A stretch of DNA of 38,929 bases from Bacillota bacterium. Lineage in GTDB: Bacteria; Bacillota; Clostridia; Christensenellales; Pumilibacteraceae. The position numbers and the translations under genes were made by a program. The first letter of the stretch is position 1. Every line of letters begins with the position of its first letter. The notes under the pieces were generated by a model that was not told the origin of the DNA, ran no database searches, and saw nothing but the letters and a program-made list of their open reading frames with translations. Where the stretch lies: contig WRGC01000016.1 in assembly GCA_009787385.1 (NCBI GenBank), positions 1 through 38,929 on the forward strand, read 5' to 3'. Positions 23,054-32,496 of this stretch are shown here, one piece after another.

Positions 23054-25553
23054 CAACAAACAAAACACTTATCTTGGTGAAACATATGGAAAAGAATATA
23101 TTGAGGTTGGGGATTATTTGGATTTTTTTGGTGGTGTGACATGGCGAGTAGTTGCTAAAGATGAAAACGGTATAATGGTTAGAGCTGACAAGGCGGTGAC
23201 CATAATGCCATTTGATGAGCCGAGAAGTATGATTGGTTGGAAAGGTAACTTGGAAAAAGCTCCTTTTAATGGAGAGTGGTTGGTAACTGAAGATGGAGAA
23301 GGAGTTGATTCTGACAAATATCTTCCAAGCAACAAGACCGAAAGGCGAAATGAATATGGTAGCAATTTTTATTTTGAATCTAGCGTAAGACAATGGTTGC
23401 TAGATAATTTTTATCAAGGATTGAGTGAGCAAGAAAAGTCTTCTATAGTCAATGTTATTCAAGGGCAGGAGTTTTGGTTTGGGGAGAGATTTAGTGATTG
23501 GAAAGCTGAGGCAGATAATATTGATGCTTGGATACATTATGATACTAGTGGGATAATTTTAAACTCTATTGACAATAGCAATGACCCAACTTATTTGTCA
23601 CACATCAATAGGATTGCTCCTTTTGATGTGCAAACTGGTAGTGTAGATTTTTCTAAACTTAACAAAAATTATGGTTGGACTGACAAATCTGCACGCAATA
23701 TAGTGGGATTTCAATTAAATGGAGCAACTCTAGATATTGACCCCGAAACAGGTTTGGATAATACTACTGGCAAGGATTATAATGGTTCTTGGATTACCGA
23801 TGGAGCTCAATATACAGCTATGAACGATATTGATAAGCCTTTGGATGCTAGTATGTTGAATGAATACAGAAAGTTGCCACAGATTATGTTTGATGACCCT
23901 ATATTTTTGCCTAGTTGGATTCAAGCATTTGAAATTCAGGCAAGTAGGCTAAAAAATGAGATTGGTGGGAATTATAGTCAGGTAATTAAGGTAGGTTATG
24001 ATTCTAGCAATTTTGATATCAATAATGACATTAGGGTGCAAAATATATGGTCTCGTAGTCCTGCGATGAGACATGGTGGTACTGTCAATTTTTTGGTTGG
24101 GACACATGTTTTGACTTATAGTGATAGTAATCTTAAAGGTAAACATAGAGAAGACCCGCAAACAGGAACGAATATTTTTACAGGGCATACAAGTGCAAAT
24201 AGTCAGTTAGGCGTTGTGCCTGCGTTGTATTTGTCAAATGATATACAGTTGGAGTACTTTGGTGTTAGAGGGTACAATCCAAATGAAGAAGATATAGTTA
24301 GAGAGCAACCTTTGGATGGTAGTTCTTACAATTATCGTGGGTGGGTGTTGCCTGGTATTGCTAATAATATTGAAAGTATTGACAATGATGACTTTGCAAA
24401 ACTCAAGGTTGGAGAGTCTTTTAGCATGTTGCTTAGTGCAGGTAATTATCAAGTAGAAGGAAGTTTGCCAAATGGGCTAGAGTTGATACCTATTGCAAAT
24501 GGTATTGCACAAGCAATTTTTGGCATACCTACTGATGCAAAGCAATTCAACTTTAAATTGATTAGTGATAATGTACAAAGCACAGACATAACAGTAAATG
24601 TCTTAAAAGGTGATACTTATGTGTCTATTGCTGATGCTCTTGTAGGGTATTCGGGGCAATCATTGAGTGATTTGGAGTTGCCTGAAATAGTTTACGAAAT
24701 TCCTGGAAAATTGCAATGGCAACAAGATGATATTTTGTATACAAAAGAAGATTATACTCAATATTTTGACATAGAGTATGTACCTGATGATCAAGATAAT
24801 TATAATAATCAAAGTATGCGAGTACAAGTGGAGATAAGAGCAGAATTTAGCAAGGATGATTTTGTAAATTTGACAGTTGGTGAACCTTTTGAAATAGAAG
24901 TATCAGGAGCTAACTTTGAATTGATTGATGGTAAGTTGCCTGATGGTCTAGAGTGGAAAATTGTAGGAGCAAAAAGTTATAAAATTGCTGGAGTTCCAAT
25001 CAAAAAAGGTAGTTATGAGTTTGAGATAGCTAGAAAAGAGAACGGCGTAGATTATGATAATCCCGATGGTCCAAAGCCTAGAACAACTCACATAAATTTG
25101 ACAGTAGAAATAGGTACGCCAAAACCACATTTTCCAGAAAATATAGTTGGAATGGTAGGTAAAAAACTGAGAGAGATTGTTTTGCCAAATACAAATGACT
25201 CTACAAGTGGCACTTGGTATTGGATAAACCCTGATTTAGTACTTGATGGCAAGCCAGGTACTGTAGTATCATATCAAGCCAAATTTGTACCAACAGACCA
25301 AGATAATTATAGGTCAATAATTACAGATGTCAATATTTATATAAGTAGTGAATATGAAAGGAATGACATATTGTTTTGGGTATTGATATCAGGTGGAATT
25401 GCAGGATTGATTGTGACTATCTTTTTTATCTTGATTTTTAGACGGAAAAAAGACGGTAAAGGCAAGGGTGACGGTGACAATTTAGGAAAAGACACTAAGG
25501 ATAACTCAATTGTACCAAGGAGAGAAAGTAGTAGATATAGTAGTAGGTATTGA
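23028..25553 (+). CDS. Large surface protein with Ig-like repeats, DUF6273-like N-terminus and C-terminal anchor
   Basis: The body is about 841 residues as read from the ATG at 23028, but that ATG sits in the region of the G8 tract and would give a protein without a secretion signal. Residues about 20-300 look like the DUF6273 type seen in Bacillota exported proteins (GDYLDFFGGVTWRVVAKD, later VRQWLLDNFY). From about residue 445 on there are putative Ig modules: two He_PIG-like units (KVGESFSMLLSAGNY..., TVGEPFEIEVSGANF...) and two MBG-like units (YVPDDQDNYN, FVPTDQDNYR). The C-terminus has a membrane helix (about 774-796) and a Lys/Gly/Asp/Arg-rich cytoplasmic tail. It is probably a cell-surface adhesin or matrix protein whose export depends on the frame at the G tract. 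Confidence 0.85.
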   Translation: MMRGGLLFSNKQNTYLGETYGKEYIEVGDYLDFFGGVTWRVVAKDENGIMVRADKAVTIMPFDEPRSMIGWKGNLEKAPFNGEWLVTEDGEGVDSDKYLPSNKTERRNEYGSNFYFESSVRQWLLDNFYQGLSEQEKSSIVNVIQGQEFWFGERFSDWKAEADNIDAWIHYDTSGIILNSIDNSNDPTYLSHINRIAPFDVQTGSVDFSKLNKNYGWTDKSARNIVGFQLNGATLDIDPETGLDNTTGKDYNGSWITDGAQYTAMNDIDKPLDASMLNEYRKLPQIMFDDPIFLPSWIQAFEIQASRLKNEIGGNYSQVIKVGYDSSNFDINNDIRVQNIWSRSPAMRHGGTVNFLVGTHVLTYSDSNLKGKHREDPQTGTNIFTGHTSANSQLGVVPALYLSNDIQLEYFGVRGYNPNEEDIVREQPLDGSSYNYRGWVLPGIANNIESIDNDDFAKLKVGESFSMLLSAGNYQVEGSLPNGLELIPIANGIAQAIFGIPTDAKQFNFKLISDNVQSTDITVNVLKGDTYVSIADALVGYSGQSLSDLELPEIVYEIPGKLQWQQDDILYTKEDYTQYFDIEYVPDDQDNYNNQSMRVQVEIRAEFSKDDFVNLTVGEPFEIEVSGANFELIDGKLPDGLEWKIVGAKSYKIAGVPIKKGSYEFEIARKENGVDYDNPDGPKPRTTHINLTVEIGTPKPHFPENIVGMVGKKLREIVLPNTNDSTSGTWYWINPDLVLDGKPGTVVSYQAKFVPTDQDNYRSIITDVNIYISSEYERNDILFWVLISGGIAGLIVTIFFILIFRRKKDGKGKGDGDNLGKDTKDNSIVPRRESSRYSSRY
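23035..23042 (+). repeat. G8 homopolymer at signal peptide/body junction
   Basis: Eight consecutive G, the longest G run in this AT-rich window. It lies at the point where the signal-peptide frame (22904) and the body frame (23028) need a one-base shift to join. Tract lengths of 7 or 10 would give the full-length protein; 8 gives a stop at 23051. Confidence 0.9.
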
Positions 25554-25691
25554 TATTCAAACTTTACAATTTTTTGATAGTTTATCAACTTGCAATTGAT
25601 TGTAGTTAAATATTAAACAAATTTATTTTTGAGCATTATCATGATGTGTATTTGTGTTTAGAAAATATTTGTTAGTCAGTCTTACAATATC

Positions 25692-25724
25692 GTAGCTTGT
25701 TGCATATGTCAACAAGCTACTTTT
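25692..25724 (+). terminator. Terminator after surface protein gene
   Basis: A perfect 11-bp stem (25692-25702 with 25710-25720, GTAGCTTGTTG against CAACAAGCTAC), 7-nt loop, TTTT tail. It lies 138 bases after the stop codon. Confidence 0.8.
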
Positions 25725-25765
25725 GTTGTAATAGAGTTTTCTCATTGTATTCCTTTTTTATTATG

Positions 25766-25963
25766 AGTGTACAAATAGAGTTGGTTAAGATGGAAAGGAA
25801 GGAACACATAGAATAAAACAATCATAAAGCGTTTTGGGGTTTTGTGGGAGAATTTGTATCTCTCACCAAAAGCTTTTTTGCTTCTTTTGGGCGTCAAAAA
25901 AAGAATAACACTGGTTTTGTTGATTGTTTGTATCCTATTATTAACAAATATTCATTGTACACT
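25766..25963 (+). repeat. Interspersed ~190-bp repeat, copy E (forward)
   Basis: AGTGTACAAATAG at the left end (25766) and the complement of AGTGTACAATGA at the right (ending 25963). The inner CTTCTTTTGGGCGTCAAAAAAAGAAT hairpin is partly worn; the other hairpin keeps AAAGCGTTTTGGGG and ACCAAAAGCTTTT arms. It sits between the surface protein gene and the rimP promoter. Confidence 0.8.
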
Positions 25964-26007
25964 ATCTTCTATAAGTATCAAAATCTAAAAAACTATCTAA
26001 AAAATGT

Positions 26008-26036
26008 TTGCAAATAACAACAATATGTGCTATAAT
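26008..26036 (+). promoter_or_regulatory. Promoter of the rimP-nusA-infB operon
   Basis: TTGCAA (26008-26013), 17-bp spacer, TATAAT (26031-26036). It predicts a transcript start near 26043, about 150 nt ahead of rimP, and the leader includes the hairpin at 26085. Confidence 0.75.
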
Positions 26037-26084
26037 AGTAGTGTTGAATGAAATGCACAAGTTGAATGTACAGAATTTTAAGGG

Positions 26085-26111
26085 GAGTGGTTGTTGTCTA
26101 CTCTTTTTTTT
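26085..26111 (+). terminator. Terminator-like hairpin (attenuator?) in rimP leader
   Basis: GAGTGG (26085-26090) can pair with CTACTC (26098-26103) with one G-U pair, loop of 7, followed by T8 (26104-26111). It lies about 42-69 nt into the predicted rimP leader, not after a gene, so it probably acts as an attenuator of the nusA operon. Confidence 0.6.
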
Positions 26112-26195
26112 GTGTAAGTTTGTGAAATAATGTGCTAATAAATTTGAAGTTAATTGGTATAAAATTCAACAATTATCAACTTGATATTTGAGCAA

Positions 26196-26651
26196 ATGAA
26201 TATACAATCAGTATACAATGCAATCAATCCAACGATACAAGATTTGGGGTATGAGATAGTTGATATTGAGTACAAACTCAAAGATGACTACAATTTGACT
26301 ATATTTTGTGATAGTATAAGTGGCAATGGATTTGGACTAGATGATTGCGAAAAAATAAATAATGCAGTTGATGAGATTTTGGATATACTCAATCCAACTC
26401 AAGACAAGCCCTATATACTCAATATATCTAGCACTGGATTGGATAGACCATTTAAGACACCTAGAGATTGGCAACGCAATATTGGTAGGGAGATAGACAT
26501 AAACTTGTACAAGTCAATAAATAAAAAATCTAATCTACAAGGCGAATTGTTGTCATACAATGATGATAGTATTGTGTTGAAAAATAAGAAGGGTGAAATT
26601 ATAGTGAAATTGCAAGATATCAAATTGGCTACTCAGTTGATAAAATTTTGA
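26196..26651 (+). CDS. rimP: Ribosome maturation factor RimP
   Basis: A 151-residue cytoplasmic factor needed for 30S subunit maturation. The N-terminal alpha/beta domain contains YEIVDIEYK and the DCEKIN motif; the central LNISSTGLDRPFKTPRDWQRNIGREI (the family's SPGxxRPL region, here STGLDRPF) is clear; a small beta-barrel (about residues 100-151) follows. The start could be TTG at 26181 or ATG at 26196; ATG is preferred as the family starts close to this point. No strong ribosome site precedes either. It is the first gene of the nusA-infB operon; 54 bases separate it from nusA. Confidence 0.93.
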   Translation: MNIQSVYNAINPTIQDLGYEIVDIEYKLKDDYNLTIFCDSISGNGFGLDDCEKINNAVDEILDILNPTQDKPYILNISSTGLDRPFKTPRDWQRNIGREIDINLYKSINKKSNLQGELLSYNDDSIVLKNKKGEIIVKLQDIKLATQLIKF

Positions 26652-26705
26652 TACAATGCTCGGTTGATTTTTAAACAGGCAATTGCCAATAGGGGAATAA
26701 TATTA

Positions 26706-27869
26706 ATGATAAACAAAGACTTTTTTTTGGCTTTAGATGAATTGGAAAATATTAAAGGTATAAAAAAAGAAACCTTTATTGAAGCTTTGGAAGTGGCTTT
26801 AGAAAATGCATATAAAAGGCATACAAATATACAAAAAGCTGTCAAAGTTAGGTTGCTAGAAAAAAGTCATACTATTAAGGTTATAGCATATCAAACAGTT
26901 GTAGAATATGTAGAAGATAGAGAGACTCAAATAAGTTTAGAAGATGCAAGATTGGAGAACAAAAAATATAAAGTTGGGGATATAGTGAGCGAAGAAGTGG
27001 CTAGTAGAGATTTTGGTAGAATAGCAGCTCAAACAGCCAAACAAATTGTCCTTCAAAAATTGAGAGAGGTTGAGAGTGCTAAAGCTATAGAAGATTTAGT
27101 GCAGTACGAAGATAGTTTGCAATTTGTGACAGTTAGGCGTATAGAAGGTTCTGTTGTGTATGTAGAAATAAATAAGATAGAAGCCCAATTGAGTCCAAAT
27201 GACTTGATGCCTAATGACAAAATTAAAGTAGGCGATCGTATCAAGGTCTATGTCAAAAAAATAAAATCTAACAACAAAGGACCTCAAGTGTTGTTGTCTC
27301 GTACAGCTGCTGGTTATGTCAAAAAACTGTTTGAACAAGAAGTGCCAGAGTTGCTAAATGGTGTAGTACAAATCAAAAATATAGTGAGAGATGCAGGGTA
27401 CAGAACCAAAGTTGCCGTATTTACTGAAGCTAAGGATATTGACCCCGTAGGTGCTTTTGTAGGCAATAGAGGTATGCGAGTCAATTCTATAGTATCTGAT
27501 CTAGGTGGAGAAAAAGTAGATATTATACCATGGTGTGAAGATATATTAGAATTTATAGCTCGTTCGCTTAGTCCAGCAAAAGTCGCTGTTGTTCAAGTTG
27601 ATGACAGTGACAATACCGCCAAGGTAGCTGTGCAAGATGACCAGTTGAGTCTTGCAATAGGAAAAAATGGACAAAATGCAAGACTTGCTGCAAGATTGAC
27701 GGGTTGGAAAATAGATGTAAAAACTTATGCTGCATTTCAAAATATGCAAACTGTAGCGGCAGAGAGAGAATCAGAATTGGCTAATCAAGAGTTGATTGAT
27801 GGGATAGACGAAGAATTTGGATTAGAAGATTTAGAACCTATAAATGGTATTCCAGATTTAGAATATTAG
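26706..27869 (+). CDS. nusA: Transcription termination/antitermination factor NusA
   Basis: A 387-residue RNA-binding factor that binds RNA polymerase and controls pausing and termination. The order is: N-terminal polymerase-binding domain (residues 1 to about 125), S1 domain (about 130-200, [22 protein letters not shown]), then two KH domains ([25 protein letters not shown] and [23 protein letters not shown]). There is no C-terminal extension, typical of Bacillota. The ATG at 26706 has AGGGG at 26691-26695, 10 nt before it; a TTG at 26664 would add 14 residues. It sits between rimP and ylxR as in most Bacillota. Confidence 0.97.
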   Translation: MINKDFFLALDELENIKGIKKETFIEALEVALENAYKRHTNIQKAVKVRLLEKSHTIKVIAYQTVVEYVEDRETQISLEDARLENKKYKVGDIVSEEVASRDFGRIAAQTAKQIVLQKLREVESAKAIEDLVQYEDSLQFVTVRRIEGSVVYVEINKIEAQLSPNDLMPNDKIKVGDRIKVYVKKIKSNNKGPQVLLSRTAAGYVKKLFEQEVPELLNGVVQIKNIVRDAGYRTKVAVFTEAKDIDPVGAFVGNRGMRVNSIVSDLGGEKVDIIPWCEDILEFIARSLSPAKVAVVQVDDSDNTAKVAVQDDQLSLAIGKNGQNARLAARLTGWKIDVKTYAAFQNMQTVAAERESELANQELIDGIDEEFGLEDLEPINGIPDLEY

Positions 27870-27896
27870 TAGCTCTATTGATTTTTGTTTGTTTAT

Positions 27897-28256
27897 ATGA
27901 GTAAAATAAACAACTTTAGCGTTATTGATTATAAAAATAATATGTTTGCAGATTGTATGACAACTCAAAAATATAGTGAGAACAAATCGTTGATGCGTCA
28001 GCCTACTGAGCGAACATGTATGTGTTGTAGATTGAAGATGACGAAGCATAAATTGATACGAATAACCAAGTATGGTGCAAGCATAGAGTTGGATATTAAG
28101 CATTCAAAGATTGGTCGTGGGTGTTATGTATGTCCAACCAAAAAATGTACAGATTTGATGATATCTAAGAAAACATTGAATAGAGTATATAAGTGTGATG
28201 TTGAAAGTTGTGTTTATGATAAAATTGTATCTCAAATAATTGCTAATCTTGATTGA
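27897..28256 (+). CDS. ylxR: YlxR/RnpM family RNA-binding protein
   Basis: A 119-residue form of the usually 90-residue YlxR (DUF448) family. The family signature is RTCMCCRLKMTKHKLIRITK, then LDIKHSKIGRGCYVC and a C-terminal helix. YlxR proteins are small nucleic-acid-binding proteins; in B. subtilis RnpM acts on RNase P. The first about 30 residues here are not typical, and the true start may be an internal ATG (27942, 27957 or 27993); none has a good ribosome site. The gene lies between nusA and ylxQ as expected. Confidence 0.87.
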   Translation: MSKINNFSVIDYKNNMFADCMTTQKYSENKSLMRQPTERTCMCCRLKMTKHKLIRITKYGASIELDIKHSKIGRGCYVCPTKKCTDLMISKKTLNRVYKCDVESCVYDKIVSQIIANLD

Positions 28257-28295
28257 TAGAATTGAGTTTGATTTGTTTTGATAGTTGTAATTTGT

Positions 28296-28577
28296 ATGAA
28301 TAAACTCACAACTTATTTGGGATTTTGCATAAAATCAGGAAAGATAATTTATGGTATAGACAACATAATATCATCGCACAAGTTGATGTATGCAATATTG
28401 TATGACAAATCATTGTCTCAAAATGCAATATCCAAAGCTAAGACATATGCTCAACGAAACAGTATCCCAATTATAGAGTTGGATTGCTTGTTGCAAGATA
28501 TTTTGCACAAACCTAACTGTAAAATTGTATCAATATTAGACAAGAATTTGGCCAATGCAATAATGAATTGCAATTAA
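28296..28577 (+). CDS. ylxQ: L7Ae/YlxQ-family RNA-binding protein
   Basis: A 93-residue protein of the L7Ae/L30e/YlxQ family. It opens with the LGFCIKSGKIIYGIDNII pattern, then LMYAILYDKSLSQNA and a helix; these match the K-turn-binding ribosomal L7Ae-like proteins. The start at 28296 is preferred over an upstream in-frame codon at 28278. It is not essential in B. subtilis. It ends upstream of the infB start, so the genes are tightly packed. Confidence 0.85.
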   Translation: MNKLTTYLGFCIKSGKIIYGIDNIISSHKLMYAILYDKSLSQNAISKAKTYAQRNSIPIIELDCLLQDILHKPNCKIVSILDKNLANAIMNCN

Positions 28578-28636
28578 AATATAAAATTGACAATAATGTT
28601 GTAAATAGTTGTCATATACATATAAGGAGTTATATA

Positions 28637-31408
28637 TTGTCATCTACGACTAAAGAAACAAATCAACATAGCAAAAAAATTGCTAATGACATATCTAGTA
28701 TAAAGTTGCTTAACGAACATATTAGACAGGGTGGGAGTACCTTGGCTTTGGTTGATCGTATCAAGTCATCACGAAGAGATATGGAAAGTGTTATTGCAAG
28801 TGCAAAACTTAGACGAGATAGTCTTTTGTCTTCGTTGCAAGATAAGAAACAAGAGAATCTTGTTGTCAAAGAGCCAACTAAGCCTACAGTTGATACTACT
28901 GCTAGTACTCAACATGTACAATCTAGTGTAGAAAAATCACAAGTTGCTAATACACAACAAGAAAGCAAGGAAAGTACATCAAACTTAAGTACTAATGATA
29001 GAAATTTAGGCAAAGGCAACGCATTATCTACACATCAAAAGCCTAAACATGTTCAAAGTTCTGCTAATACTAATAGTAGTAATCATTCAAATACTAATGG
29101 CAATAATCAGGTAAAGCCCAATTCGTCAGTGTCAAAGCCTATACAGCAAAAGTCACAACCTACTTTGGGTGCTACAAAAAAGCCTTCTTTCAATGTAGTG
29201 TCAAAGCCTGCTGTCAGTGCTACCCCTAGTTATATAAAAGGTAGCTATACTCCGCCACCTAAGGTAGCCAAATCGCCAATGGGGCAAATGTTGAGAGAGA
29301 GAGACTTTAGAAACACAAATACAACTAAGGTTGGGGTTCAAGGTTCTAATCAGTCAAGACCTACATCTAGACCAAATACAATGGGCAATTCTCGTCCATC
29401 TCAAGGTGTAAGACCTAATATAGGGGCAGTGTCAAAACCATCACATTTGCCACCGGCTAAGGATACTAGAGGTAAGTCTAACGATAAGAAAAAAGATTAT
29501 TCAAAGACTAGTGATAACTCTAAGATGAGCAAACGCACGCTTATTCGTAAGGGATTTATCTCTATAGACATGGATGAGTCTAGAGTAGGATTTAGAAAAC
29601 TTAAAAACAAAAAATCTAAAGACAGTGGACAGTTTGTATCTGCTAAGATAGATAAGGCTATTATTACGACTGAGAATTTGTCTGTCAAAATTTTGTCCGA
29701 AAAAATTGGGAAAACAGCTCAAGAGATTATTAAGCAATTGATGATTTTGGGCATAATGTGTTCTATAAACAGTGTAGTAGACTTTGCAACTATGGAACTA
29801 GTAGCTAGTGAATTGGGTGTAGAGTTGGAATTGAGATTGGAGAAGACTAAGGAAGAAGAGTTGGAGGAATTGCATGAAAGTGCGACAGAAATTGAATCAA
29901 ACTTGTCAAAACGCCCACCTGTTGTCGCTGTTATGGGACATGTAGACCATGGAAAGACTAGTTTGTTGGATGCTATTCGTAAGACTAATGTAATGTCGGG
30001 AGAAGCGGGTGGTATTACTCAACATATAGGTGCATATACAGCTCATGCACATGGCGAGAGTATTACATTTTTGGATACACCAGGGCATGAAGCGTTTACA
30101 CAAATGCGTGCTAGAGGGGCAAAAGTCACAGATATTGCTATATTGGTAGTAGCAGCAGATGATGGTGTAATGCCACAAACTATAGAAGCAATAGACCACA
30201 TTAAGGCTGCGGGTGTACCAATGATAGTAGCTATCAACAAGATAGACAAAGTAGGTGCAAATCCACAAAAAGTCAAAGAAATATTGACTGCTCATGATGT
30301 TGTATCTCAAGAGTGGGGCGGTGATACAGTAATGGTTAATGTTGCTGCCAAAACAGGTGATAATATTACGGGATTGCTAGAAGAAATTATATTTCTTGCC
30401 GAAACTCTAAATCTACGAGCTAATCACAATCGTACGGCAAGGGGTACTATTGTAGAAGCTAAAATGGATAAGGGCAAAGGTCCTATGGCTACAATTATTG
30501 TACAAAATGGTACACTCAAAGTAGGTGATATTGTTGTGTCAGGTAGGTCATACGGTAGGATAAGGGGTATGACAGATTGGACTGGTGCTAAGCTACGGAC
30601 AGCAGGACCATCTACGGCGGTTTCGGTTTTGGGATTTAATGAAGTTCCAAGTGCTGGAGATGGTATATTTGTAGTTGCTGACGAGAAACTAGCAAAGCAG
30701 GTTGTGAGTGAAAGAGATGACAAACACAAGCTGCAACAACAGTCTTTGGGTACTAAGGTGTCATTGGATGATGTATTTGATCGCATCAAAGCAAGTCAGT
30801 TAAAGGATCTCAATCTTATTATAAAGGCGGATGTTCAGGGCAGTGCCGAAGCTTTGCATTCTAGTTTGCTTAAGTTGAGTAGCGATGAAGTGCGTGTAAA
30901 AGTTATACACAGTGGTGTAGGTGCTATATCTAAGTCAGATATAATGTTGGCGGAAGTTAGTAAGGCAATAATTTTGGGATTTAATATTAAAGCTGATGCA
31001 GAGTCCAAAGCATTGGCAGATGAGACAGGAATAGATATTAGACAATACAAAATAATATACGAAGCTATAGATGACATCACTAGGGCAGTAAAGGGACTAG
31101 AAAAACCCGTATACAGAGATATTCATCTTGGTAGAGTTCAAGTTAGAAATGTATTCAAATTGTCTAGTCACGGTACAATTGCGGGAAGTTATGTAATCAA
31201 TGGCAAAGTATTGAGAGGGGCAAAAGCCAAGGTATGGCGTGGCACAGAGCTTGTTCATGAGGGCGTAGTTACATCACTTAAGCGATTTAAAGAAGATGTA
31301 AGAGAAGTAGGTATAAATTATGAGTGTGGTATTTCATTAGATGGATATGATGGTTTTAAGGTAGATGATGAAATAGAGATATATACTCAGGAACAAATCA
31401 ATAAATAG
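28637..31408 (+). CDS. infB: Translation initiation factor IF-2
   Basis: A 923-residue GTPase that brings initiator tRNA to the ribosome. The start is TTG at 28637: AAGGAG at 28624-28629 lies 7 nt upstream, better than a TTG at 28568 with none, and gives a typical [10 protein letters not shown] start. Residues 1 to about 345 are a Ser/Thr/Asn/Pro/Lys low-complexity extension, followed by an IF2_N domain ([25 protein letters not shown]). The G domain has GHVDHGKT (434-441), DTPGHEAF and NKIDK. The C-terminal domains (beta-barrel C1 and C2) end with [19 protein letters not shown]. It is complete. Unlike the standard operon, the next gene is not rbfA. Confidence 0.97.
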   Translation: MSSTTKETNQHSKKIANDISSIKLLNEHIRQGGSTLALVDRIKSSRRDMESVIASAKLRRDSLLSSLQDKKQENLVVKEPTKPTVDTTASTQHVQSSVEKSQVANTQQESKESTSNLSTNDRNLGKGNALSTHQKPKHVQSSANTNSSNHSNTNGNNQVKPNSSVSKPIQQKSQPTLGATKKPSFNVVSKPAVSATPSYIKGSYTPPPKVAKSPMGQMLRERDFRNTNTTKVGVQGSNQSRPTSRPNTMGNSRPSQGVRPNIGAVSKPSHLPPAKDTRGKSNDKKKDYSKTSDNSKMSKRTLIRKGFISIDMDESRVGFRKLKNKKSKDSGQFVSAKIDKAIITTENLSVKILSEKIGKTAQEIIKQLMILGIMCSINSVVDFATMELVASELGVELELRLEKTKEEELEELHESATEIESNLSKRPPVVAVMGHVDHGKTSLLDAIRKTNVMSGEAGGITQHIGAYTAHAHGESITFLDTPGHEAFTQMRARGAKVTDIAILVVAADDGVMPQTIEAIDHIKAAGVPMIVAINKIDKVGANPQKVKEILTAHDVVSQEWGGDTVMVNVAAKTGDNITGLLEEIIFLAETLNLRANHNRTARGTIVEAKMDKGKGPMATIIVQNGTLKVGDIVVSGRSYGRIRGMTDWTGAKLRTAGPSTAVSVLGFNEVPSAGDGIFVVADEKLAKQVVSERDDKHKLQQQSLGTKVSLDDVFDRIKASQLKDLNLIIKADVQGSAEALHSSLLKLSSDEVRVKVIHSGVGAISKSDIMLAEVSKAIILGFNIKADAESKALADETGIDIRQYKIIYEAIDDITRAVKGLEKPVYRDIHLGRVQVRNVFKLSSHGTIAGSYVINGKVLRGAKAKVWRGTELVHEGVVTSLKRFKEDVREVGINYECGISLDGYDGFKVDDEIEIYTQEQINK

Positions 31409-31485
31409 TTTTATCAAGCATTTTACAGATTAAGTCGTATTATAAGTAAGTTATATAGGTCAACTTTTTAATAGGAGTAATTCTT

Positions 31486-31998
31486 ATGGAAGCAAAAAAG
31501 CTTGTAAACATCAAAAAGATTAGTGTGTTGATTGTATTAGCATTGCTAATCGCAACTACATGTGGAGCATGTATAAGATTTGGAAATCCGGACAATTCTT
31601 ATAAAAATGATATTTATTATAAAAGAGTGTCTAGGATATCTTGGACGGGGCAAAGCCCTATCGTTGCAGGAGTATTGGCACAACCTGACAGTAGGATAGT
31701 GTGGGTTTCATCAAGTGGGAGTAAGCCAACTGCTCCACCTAGCAAGCCTACAGTTGCTAGTGTTTCTGTAAATTATTATGATTTGAATTATTCTCTTTTA
31801 GACAATTATCGTTTGTTGAAAGTGGAATATTCAAATATACTAGCGTACTATGACTGGGTAGGTACAGATTGGATTTTATCTCAAGATGAGACTAGATATG
31901 AGTATGTATGGAATGCTAATGAGATTAGTAGGCAATCGGATACTTATTTTATAACAGTATACAATCCAGAAGGATTGACTACACAAGAAATAACTTAG
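31486..31998 (+). CDS. Small predicted lipoprotein inserted between infB and rbfA
   Basis: A 170-residue protein with a Lys-rich start, a hydrophobic stretch (residues about 12-26) and cysteines at 26 and 29 (TTCGAC), either of which could be the lipidated residue. The mature part is Tyr/Ser-rich with a Pro/Lys/Ser linker (SSGSKPTAPPSKPT) and then a possible beta-sandwich. No homolog is recognised by eye. AGGAG at 31473-31477 is a strong ribosome site 8 nt from the ATG. It lies where standard operons go directly from infB to rbfA. No clear promoter for it alone is seen. The small AATCAATTTTTTGATT hairpin that follows at 32010 is not a strong terminator. Confidence 0.72.
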   Translation: MEAKKLVNIKKISVLIVLALLIATTCGACIRFGNPDNSYKNDIYYKRVSRISWTGQSPIVAGVLAQPDSRIVWVSSSGSKPTAPPSKPTVASVSVNYYDLNYSLLDNYRLLKVEYSNILAYYDWVGTDWILSQDETRYEYVWNANEISRQSDTYFITVYNPEGLTTQEIT

Positions 31999-32047
31999 TA
32001 TTTGCATACAATCAATTTTTTGATTAAGTATACAAATTTATATTGTT

Positions 32048-32076
32048 TTGTTGATTATTATAAGAGATAGTAATAC
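32048..32076 (+). promoter_or_regulatory. Possible internal promoter before rbfA
   Basis: TTGTTG (32048-32053), 17-bp spacer, TAATAC (32071-32076), about 45 nt ahead of the rbfA ATG. It would let rbfA-nrnA-truB-ribF be made without the lipoprotein. The match is moderate. Confidence 0.4.
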
Positions 32077-32121
32077 TCACAACTTTTAGTATATACACAG
32101 TAGTATAGGGGGCAAAAAGAT

Positions 32122-32496
32122 ATGTCATATAGAGTGCAGAGAGTTGGAAGTGAGATGCAAAAAGTTCTGTCTCAAATTATTAGAGAGCTAAAAGACCCTC
32201 GTATTACTGAGATGGTATCTGTCACAGAAGTTCAGGTAGCAAAGGACTTGACTACTGCTAAGGTTTTTGTGAGTATTTATGGTGACAATAACTATATTCA
32301 AAGCACTTTTGAAGGTTTGGTCGCAAGTAGTGGATATATACGCAAGGAGCTAGCAAGGGTATTTAAGGATATGCGAATAGTTCCTGATGTGAGATTTGTG
32401 ATAGACAATAGTATGGAGTATGCCCAAACTATCAATAAAAAGTTGGATGAGATAAACATTCCTATAGACAATGATGGAGAAAAAAATGGAAACTAG
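32122..32496 (+). CDS. rbfA: Ribosome-binding factor A
   Basis: A 124-residue KH-type factor that binds the late 30S precursor and assists maturation of 16S rRNA. Family motifs are RVQRVGSEMQKVLSQIIRELKDPRI at the start and the central DLTTAKVFVSIYGD; length is typical. AGGGGG at 32107-32112, 9 nt before the ATG, is a strong ribosome site. The stop overlaps the nrnA start region, so translation of the two is coupled. Confidence 0.96.
   Translation: MSYRVQRVGSEMQKVLSQIIRELKDPRITEMVSVTEVQVAKDLTTAKVFVSIYGDNNYIQSTFEGLVASSGYIRKELARVFKDMRIVPDVRFVIDNSMEYAQTINKKLDEINIPIDNDGEKNGN

Noticed and set aside
1676-25963. The ~190-bp repeats as a CRISPR array
   Set aside because: The copies are far apart, in both orientations, and have no regular spacers.
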